Positions 56,719 to 64,000 of a stretch of DNA of 64,000 nucleotides are shown here, piece after piece (position 1 is the first letter of the stretch; every line of letters begins with the position of its first letter). The notes below the pieces were generated by a model that saw only the letters and a list, made by a program, of their open reading frames with translations, was not told where the DNA came from and did no database searches. Source of the DNA: Cafeteria roenbergensis (taxonomy: Eukaryota; Sar; Bigyra; Bicosoecida; Cafeteriaceae); the NCBI GenBank assembly GCA_008330645.1, contig VLTN01000039.1, positions 248,001 through 312,000 of the forward strand, given 5' to 3'. The position numbers were made by a program, and so were the translations under genes.

Positions 56719-59700
56719 GGCCCCGATACGGACGCGGTTGTCGTGGTCGCACAAGGCGCGACGGCGGCGGCGGCAACTGGCCCGGGTGCCGTCGTGGGGC
56801 TGGCCGAGAGCGCGGAGGGCCACGCGCTTTGGAACAGCCTGGACGCAAGCGCGTCGCCGTCGGACTGGTGCGAGAACCAGCTCTCTGCCTCAGGCAAGGC
56901 GTACCGCTCGCTGCTGGACTCGGACTTTGCCCCCGAGGCCCTGGACTCGTTGCCCGCTCCAGCCGTGACGGTCGAGATTCTCAGCCCCGGCTTTGGCATG
57001 GCTGATGTTCGCCGCGTTGTGACCCACGCGAGCAGAACACCTCTCAAGGTGCGCGTGTCGGCGTGGGCCCCACCTCTGGCCAGCATGGGCGGTGGAGCGG
57101 CTGCCCTGGCGGGACGCTTCACTCTGGGCCTGGACGCGCGCCCCCTGAGGGACGCGGTGGTGCAGCGCGAGGGCGCAGCCCCCGCAGACGGCAGGGTTGC
57201 CCTCTCCGGCATTCCGCCGCCGCAGGGCCCAGACTCGCCCGAAATGCCACGGTGGACCAGCGCCCTCCCTGCCGGATGGGCAGTGTCCGATGCCATCGCG
57301 CTTTCGGCCCCGGGGCCGCGGGCGAACGAGGACCCGGACCTGCCGCCGGGGCACAGTCTGGAGGCAAGGGTGGAGGCGCTCATTGCCAGGGCGGCCTCGC
57401 TGCTGCCGGCCGGGCCGCAGCGCGACGCCATGGCTTCAGTGCGCGTGCAGGCGCTGAGGCTGCCGGGCCCGGTGGTGCCCGTCGGAGCAGCGGCGGTCAA
57501 CGGCTCCGGCGGGCTGCCAGCCCAGGGGGCTTCGTGGGAGCTCCTTTTCTGGGGAGCGCCGGCTGGCATGCCGGCGCCCGTGCCCCTGACAGATGCACGC
57601 GGTGGCGCTGCTCCGGGGGGCGTGCTCACAGGCGCCGGAGCATCGTTGGACGTGCAAGTCTTGAGGGCTGCCGTGCAGGTGAGCGGGCACTTCCGCTTGG
57701 CAAGCCACGGCGGCACCACTGTCCGGCTTGCGCCAGACGCGACCGAGCTCGAGGTGTGGAACGCACTGGTGGCCCTCCCAGCGGTCCGCGACGCGTCGGC
57801 GGGAATCGGCGGCGTGGCAGTGAGCCGCAAGCCACGCACGCCTGAAGGCGGCTTTTCGTGGGACATTGCATTCACGATGGAAGCGCCCCTGGCACCGGCC
57901 GCGCTGCGGCTCGTGGAGGACGGCCTTGTGCCGGCCACTGCGGGTGCCGGCGGCCGCGTTGACGATGTTCAGCTTGGCGGCAGCTGGGCAGGCGCGTCTC
58001 GCGGGCCGACCTTGTCCTTCGCCGGCCCGGCCGCGTTTCAGGGAGGTGCCGTCGTGGTGTCGGACGCAACGGAGGCGTCTGCGCAGGCGTCAGACCCGGG
58101 CTCCGCAACGACCTTTGGGAGAGGGACCCACGACCGCGACCTGGTGTTTGGGACCGCAGGCAGGGAGCCCACAATGCCCCCAGCGCTTGCGGCGTCGGCA
58201 GACAGCCTTGCCCGGGCCCGGTCGGTGCTGCAGGCGCACGTCGACGCGCTCCGCTCCTCGCCGGGCGACGGGCCGTTCGGCGGCAAGCCGCTCTCCACGG
58301 CGGAGCCCCCGCGACGGCCGCTTCTGCGCTTCCGCGGGCCCGTGCAGGCAGTCCGCAGCGCGCTTGCGTGCGTGACATTCCGGCCGGCTGCCCACTGGAG
58401 TGGGCCCGTCGTTGTGTCGGTTGTAGTGTCGGATGGCGGCAACGATGCAGCCTGGGCGGCGGCCGGAATGGCACACCCCGCGACGAATCTGTCCGCAACC
58501 GCCCGAGTCAGGGTCCAAGTTGCCGCTGTGAACAACGCACCGGTGCTGAGCTCCGCCGCGGCCGCTGGAGAAGGCGCCCAGGCAGTCGAGGTTTCCGCGC
58601 GGGAGGACACCGAGACTCCGCTCACGGGTCTCAGCGTATGGGACGAGGACAGCGGCGGCGAGGAGCTGGAGCTGGTGGCAGCCGCTGGGCACGGCTCCCT
58701 CTGGGTCCCGTCGCTGGCTCCACCCTCGCTTGATGGCAGGGTCACCTTGCGCGGGCCAGCGCTGCAGCTGCGCTCGCTTCTGCAAACCGGCGGCCTGCGC
58801 TACAGGCCGGCAGCGGGCTTCAACGGCCTCGACGTGATCTTTTTGACCGTGCACGACGACGGCAGCCGGGGTGGAAGCCCCGCCTCTCTTGCCGAGGCGT
58901 CGCGCGCGGCCTCCAGCGGGACGGGAGACGGCCCAGACGCTCTCGGGCTGGCGCCGGCCCTCGACTCGTGGCTGGAGGAGCCTTGGCGCAACCTCACCAC
59001 GGCGCGACTGGCAGGTTGCGGCGGTCGCACCACGGTCTTTGGTTTGGCCTCGTCTTTGGGGTCTTCCAACGTGTCCGCATCGGGCCGTGCTTGGCCGGGC
59101 GCGGGGTCCTCCGAGGGTGCGGCACCGCAGTCGGCGTTGTGGTCGTACCCCGCGGCCCAGGCGGGCGGCATGGGCAGGGACGGCGTCGCGCGCCTTCCGG
59201 ACGGGTCCGTGCGGCCAGGCCTGTCTTCGATGCTTGCGCTTCGGGTCCGCGTCGCTCCCGTGAACTCCAGGCCGCTGATCCGGGCCATTACGCTGCAGCA
59301 CGTGGTGGAGGACGTCGACGGTCCAGTCACTGGTGTTGCGATCGATGACCCGGACGCCAGCGAGTTCCGCTCCCTGGGCACCGACGGCCTGCTGGAGGTG
59401 CGCATCCGCGCAGAAAAAGGCCGAGTCCGCGCCCCCGGGGCGGTCAGCGCAGGCGTGGCCGTTTCCGTTGTGCCGCAGACGGACTTTGACACGGACGGGA
59501 CCGCGGCAGTCTCGCGAGCGCAGGTTGAGCAGCTGCTGAGCGTCGCAGACTCTGAGCACCGCGCCTCGTCGCTGTCGGGCGGAGTGGACCCTGGCCGTCT
59601 GGGCGAGGCGTCTTTTGCGGCCAAGTTCTCGGACCGGCAGCTCTCTGCCCGGCTCGCAGCCGAGGCTCTCGCGGGCGCAGCGTCGGGCGATGACTGGGTT

Positions 59701-62700
59701 GGAGGGCTGGACGACGGGGCCGTTGGGTCTCGCTTCCTGGTGCTGCGTGGCAGCCTGGCGCGGCTCAATGCCGCCTTGGCAACTCTCGTGTTCCGAGCAG
59801 ACGCGGACTTCTTTGGTGACGCATCGCTTTTCATTTCCGTCACTGATCGGGGCAACTCAGGGCCCGTGGGGGCCAGCAGCGCAGCTGCCACGCCCGTGGG
59901 GGCGGTCGTCCCCAACGAGCCGCTGGCATCGAACACAACCATCACGCTGCGCGTCGCGCCGCGAGAGGACTCGCCGCGCTGGGACCCGGCTCCCGGCACA
60001 GTCGCTTGCATGGAGGACGCCGAAGCCACGCTCCCCATTCTCCGCCTGCGCAACCCAGAGGCTGCCTCTGCTGCCCTAGCCGCGGGGGCCTCTGTGGAGG
60101 CCGCGCAGGAGGCCGAATTGGCGTCGCCCGTGGTCGTGATGGTGACTGTTCGGTTTGGCGCAGTGCGCTTCTCGCGGGTGCCGCCCGCCGTCGAGGTGCT
60201 CGTGGGCCCGTCCCGGCAGGATGCGGCTGCAGGCGCGTCAGCGACACTGCCGGCGCAAGAGCTGCTCGGCCGAGGCGTCCCAGCAGGCGTAGTCGCCGTT
60301 GCAGGGCCTCTCTCGGAGGTCAACGCCTTCCTAGGCTCTGCCGTGTACGTGCCCCCGCTCAACTTTAACCACAAGACGGCCGTCGCCGCAGTGGCCGCCC
60401 GCGACCCGACCGCGTCGCGGGCATCAGACGCCTGGATCCCAGCACCCGTGCCGTGGGGCTTTGCCCCGGACGGCACGCCTTCGGCGGGGGCGGCGGCGGC
60501 GCAGGCAGCGACTGCGCAGTGGCCTCACCTGGCTGTGCCGCTTCCGTCGGCAGCCTCGCTCGCCGGAGCAGGGGCCGACGAGCTCGTTGCTGTTGCGGAG
60601 TTTGGCCTGCCCAACGCAAGCGGCGCGTGGGCCGTCCGGCTCGCTTCTGCGGTCGCTGCTCGAGAAGAGTGGGAAAGCGCCTTGCTGCGCCGCGCCGGAG
60701 ACCTGCTTGCATCAGATGGCACTGCCGCGAGGCCCAGTGCCCACGAAGCTGAGCGGGCCGCCGCCTGGGCCGCTGCGTCCAGCGCACGCCTGTGGGCGCT
60801 GCGACAGCGGCTTTCAGCGGCGCAAGCGCCGGCCGCCTCCGCAACCCCTGGCTCGGCGAGCGCTCTGGCCGACGCGTTTGCAGCCGCGATCAGCGCCGAT
60901 TCGGAATCGTGGCGCCAACAGTCGGAGTCGCTGGGGGTCGCCACCGACTCTCCAGCGGCCATTGCCGGCGAGGTTTCTGCCCTCCGCAGCGCCGCCGCGC
61001 AGTGGGGCGGAGCAGGGCGCGAGGCCGCTCGCCTAGCGCTTGGACACCCGCAGCCAGCGGCGTCGGGGCCCAATGGAGAGACTCTCGCGGGGGGCGCATA
61101 CGGACTGCGCGGCGCGCCGCGGGCCGTGTCCACGAGCATCGTGGTCCTCCCTGTCAATGACGCCCCCGTTCTTGGCCTTGGAGGCGGTGCGCCGTTCGGG
61201 GCCCACTCGTCGCTGACCAACGAGTCGGCAGGCGCAGGAGGGCAGGCCGCAGTGTGGGTGGAGTCCGCAATGCGCCTGTCGGCCACATCCCGCACCGGAG
61301 ACGGCATCTCGCGCCGAATCGAGTCTCTCACAGCCGTGCTTGTGCGTGAAGACGAGGCTGCTGTTCTGCCAGTGTCTCTCCGGGACGTCGACGCATGGGA
61401 AGGTGTTGCCACGCGGCCCCGGACCGCCGCAACCTCGCCGCACGCGGCAGTGACCCTTGGGAGTGCTGCGTCTGTCTCCGAGCGACAGGCCGGCGAGGAT
61501 GCCGCTGGGCGCTCCGGCAGCACCGCCCCGAGCGCGACCGGGGACGGCGTCGTGGAAGTGACCGTGTCGGCCGACAGGGGCTCCGTGAGCCTGTTTGGAG
61601 CCGTGCCTGCCTTGCGCAGCAGCTTCCCCTGGTCTTCAGCGCGTTCCGTGGTCGGCCAGCTGGCTTCCCCCGGCAGCACTGCGTCTGCTGCGTGGTCCTC
61701 GTCAAGCAGCAGCAGTGCGGGCCCTTCGCTGTCAGCTCTCGTCGAAGGCACAGGCACGAACGATGCCAAGGTCCGCTTCCGCGCCACGGTTTCCGCTGCG
61801 AGGGCGGCTCTTGCCGGCCTGGTGTACAGGTCGCCACTGGACGGCTGGGGACAGGACCACGTGCGCGTTCACGTGTCTGACCTGGGCAACTCGGGCCTGG
61901 CGGCCATGACCGGACCAGGCGGCATGGAGGTTCCCAGCGGGTCGAATGGCTCGCATGCCGCCTTCCTCGGCTTGCAGGCGGTGCTGCCGCCAGTCGCCGC
62001 GGCTGTCAAGGCGCTGCTCGACTCGAACGCGGCGGTCGGCCCCGGGTCACGGCCACACGGCACGCGCGTGGCAGCGGCATGTGTGCACGCTTTCCTCACG
62101 CGAGCCGTCGAGATGGGCCTGCTTGCCGGAGCAGGCGCGTCGCAGCGGGTGGACGGGCCGGCCGTGGGCACGTTTGGGGCTGCGGAGACTGCGTGCTTAG
62201 CATCGGCTGCGGAAGTGCTTAGCGCGATCGCGCAACCCTCGCCGTCGGTGGGGATTGCCAACACGAGCGTGGCATTCACCGGAGGCGCTGCTGCGCTTGT
62301 GGTTGAGGCAGCTGCCGCGCTCTCTGAGGGATCCGAGGGCGCAGCGGCGCTGAGCGTCGCGCTTGACAAAGCCGCCGGCGCAATGGCAAGCGCAGGCCTT
62401 GAACGCGGCGCAGCCGCGTCGGGAGGCAGCCTCGCTGCCGGCTCGCTCACTGCCCGGCTCGTTGGCCACTCGACCGAGGCCGGCCTGGCGGGCCTGCGGT
62501 GGCCGCTGGAGGACCGCTTGGACATCCCAGTCTGGATTGAGCCGGTCAACGACGCCCCAACCATTGTGTTGACGTTGCCAAGGCCGGGCACCGCCACCAG
62601 CGGCAGCGCGCGCCAGGCTGACGCTGGGGCCGACTCCTCCTTGCCCGCGAGCGATGCGGCGGCCGCGTTTGGTGTGGCGACGCGGGAAGGGTTGGCGATG

Positions 62701-64000
62701 CCTCTCGACTTCGTCACCGTGGACGACGTGGATGCCGACGACGTGGAGCTGCTGATGTCGCCGCTGCCTCCGAGTTTGGCAAGCGGGGCGAGACTCAATG
62801 TCACGTTGGAGGTCACTCCTCCGGAGGCTGGCGTGCTCATCCTCGCGGCCGACCAGCCGTCGGCAGGCGCGCGGAGCAGCGGGCTCAGTGGCAACGCGAG
62901 CTCGAGCATTGCCGTCTACGGCACCGCATCAGCTGTGGCCGATACCGTGCACCGCCTGGTGCTGGTGCCCTCGCAGCATTGGAACGTTCAGCTCCACGGG
63001 CTGATGTGGGTCACAGTGACCGCCAGCGACAGCGGCCTCAGCGGGCTGGAGCCGAGGGTCGGCGGATGGGAGGGGGCCTCCGGCATCGTTGCCGGCGCTG
63101 CCACGGCGTCATCTCTTGGGTTGCCACGCCAGGCAGAAGACCCGCGCGGCAGTTCGAACCCGACTCTTGCGGAGCTCGCTGCCTCCCGCGCCGCATCGCC
63201 GAGTTCTCGTTTCGCCGTTTCAGCGCGGCAGACGACGGCCTTGGAAATTCCAGTTGCCGTCTCGCCCGTGAACGACCCGCCGGTGATCAGCCTTCCGTCA
63301 AGCCCCACGTGGCAAAGGCTGGAGAGAGGCAGCTTGCGAGCCGCGCTGCAGCGGTTGGGAGGCGACGAGCTTGCCCCCGAAAAGACGCAGTTCGACGCTG
63401 CGGCGGATCAGCTGGCGGCAGCCCTGGCGCGAGCGAGCTCTGCGTGGCAAGGACCGTCAGACACGCGAGTGGTGGACACTTTCTCGATGTGGACCGCTGC
63501 TGTGCTGGAGCGCAACAGCTCGGCAGTGGCCCCGGCAGAGTGCAGCGCAGCGCCGGTGCATGGCATCCCGCTGACGCAGGAGGAATGCGCCACCCTCAAC
63601 ATCGAGGAGGTGGTGCAGACCCCCGGCGCCGCCCTGCTGCAGTACGCCGGGGCTGGGCGGACGCTGGTACGTCGAGTCGCTCCTCTGCGGACACGCGAGG
63701 ACCAAGCGGTGGCGCTGCCAACGATTGCAGTGTCAGACCCAGACCTCCCTGTGCACGGTGCGCCTGGAGTACCCGGTCAAGGCAGCAACGACGGCGTTCC
63801 TGGCCGGGCTCCCGGTCTCCTGCAAGCGACGGTGCTCGTTGTTGGTGGCTTGCTCCGACTGGCTTCCACGGACGGCATCTCGTTCCCGCCCCACCTGAAC
63901 TCGCCGCCGGACCCGCAGCTTTTGTCAGCCCTCGGTGGCCAGTGGCGCGACGCTCTCGTTGGCCAGGGGGGGGCACCGGCGACGCCTCCTCGCGCCGCCG
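28828..64000 (+). CDS. Giant secreted/surface protein with cadherin-like VNDxP modules; 11,724+ residues, 3' end beyond window
   Basis: One frame is open from ATG 28828 to the window edge without a stop or an evident intron. An in-frame tga lies 18 nt upstream, so this is the first Met. Residues 1-20 are a typical signal peptide (MQRSLAIAALAALASLAAGS). The rest is Ala/Gly/Ser/Val-rich beta-type sequence in modules of two kinds. The first runs 'L-x-G ... AL-x-x-L-x-Y-x-P ... V-x-V-x-D-G-G' and closes with VNDAPV-like motifs (VNDRPVV 32.25 kb, VNDPPSV 38.8, VNQAPLL 48.4, VNNAPVL 58.5, VNDAPVL 61.15, VNDAPTI 62.55, VNDPPVI 63.27), as in cadherin-like and tandem-95-type adhesins. The second has F-x-L-x-(F)-G ... 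ALExLP ... WxVTF. Many N-glycosylation sequons and several Ser or Ala runs are present. No membrane segment or enzyme domain was recognised in the part seen. Adhesion, cell covering or mating are possible roles, all inferred. All motifs checked from 30 to 63 kb lie in the same frame. Confidence 0.93.
30410..30433. repeat. (cag)8 trinucleotide run encoding poly-Ser
   Basis: About eight trinucleotides read as agc codons in the giant protein (SGSSSSSSSN). Confidence 0.85.
32480..32512. repeat. (gct)n-rich run encoding poly-Ala
   Basis: Imperfect gct/gca trinucleotide run giving about a dozen alanines in the giant protein. Confidence 0.7.
41600..57890 (+). repeat. Seven copies of an 'ALExLP' beta-module in the giant protein
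   Basis: A distinct module: a strand F-x-L-x-x-x-G, 'A-x-x-V-x-x-AL-x-x-LP-x-V-x-x-V-x-V', then W-x-(V/I)-T/A-F. Copies at about 41.62-41.86, 41.95-42.31 (NASAAEVANALEAARRV ... FTWAVTF), 44.59-44.95, 45.30-45.63 (FTLRFGGYTT, AADVEAALEELPTVGDVSV), 55.96-56.31, 56.45-56.65 (GTFMLRLHGRRTAPI, ALLAQRLEALPGVDSVRV, QWTVTF) and 57.66-57.88 kb (TELEVWNALVALPAV ... FSWDIAF). They occur in clusters of two or three. The 44.59 copy is the weakest. Confidence 0.65.
56681..56714. repeat. (gca)11 trinucleotide run encoding poly-Ser
   Basis: Eleven uninterrupted agc codons (CSSSSSSSSSSSD) at the end of an ALExLP module in the giant protein. The longest trinucleotide run in the window and a likely polymorphic site. 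Confidence 0.9.

Larger units (their letters stand above)
30070..63300 (+). repeat. Array of about 25 diverged cadherin-like modules in the giant protein
   Basis: Each module has a segment such as LLGDVQAAIRALEYVAP (32.77 kb), ASLRQAVAAIQFHAPLGWSG (37.68), SRDAIEAALRRLVYRAP (47.4), PVQAVRSALACVTFRPA (58.33), SLARLNAALATLVFRAD (59.75) or TVSAARAALAGLVYRSP (61.79), then a V-x-V-x-D-(G/x)-G strand, then a VND/VNN/ADDxP linker. Clear linkers sit at about 30.07, 32.25, 32.96, 34.32, 35.60, 38.79, 46.72, 48.40, 53.88, 54.71, 58.53, 59.26, 61.15, 62.55 and 63.27 kb. Copies are strongly diverged at DNA level, so the array is old. They are most regular after 58 kb. Confidence 0.75.

Noticed and set aside
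1-64000. Transposon, retroelement or virus-like element
   Set aside because: No reverse transcriptase, integrase, transposase, capsid or DNA polymerase motif and no long terminal or inverted repeats were seen; GC content is uniform apart from short intergenic patches.

Overview
The window is nuclear DNA of a very GC-rich (about 70% by eye), gene-dense eukaryotic microbe. Genes have short spliceosomal introns, and one encodes a KIF3B-type kinesin-2 motor, so the organism almost certainly builds a cilium or flagellum. Candidate groups with such GC are marine flagellates (bicosoecid or pelagophyte stramenopiles, haptophytes, prasinophytes). The sequence alone does not settle which. I see no rRNA, tRNA, CRISPR array, transposon or virus-like element.

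Positions 1-28.3 kb hold nine tightly packed gene loci, often in divergent or convergent pairs. In order they are: a PARP16-like tail-anchored ADP-ribosyltransferase (-), a dual-family immunophilin FKBP-TPR-cyclophilin (+), a U1A/U2B''-type snRNP protein (-), KIF3B-type kinesin (+), two long low-complexity/coiled-coil proteins of unknown function (both -), a guanylate-binding-protein-like GTPase joined to leucine-rich repeats (+), an SSS-family Na+/solute symporter (+) and a GET1/WRB-like ER insertase subunit (-). Introns cluster at the 5' ends. All 12 introns I could place end in GCAG and 11 of 12 begin with GTGAG.

The GTPase/LRR locus (17.3-23.65 kb) looks rearranged. LRR-coding sequence runs on + up to about 21,975, then on - from about 23,150 back to 21,975, then again on + to 23,654. 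The simplest reading is a 1.2-kb internal inversion, real or an assembly error.

From 28,828 to the window end a single + strand reading frame stays open for 35.17 kb (11,724 codons) and has not closed. It starts with a signal peptide after an in-frame stop. It encodes a giant predicted secreted or surface protein built from cadherin-like modules ending in VNDxP-type motifs, plus a second recurring module with an 'ALExLP' helix signature. It occupies 55% of the window and has no visible intron, unlike most of its neighbours.
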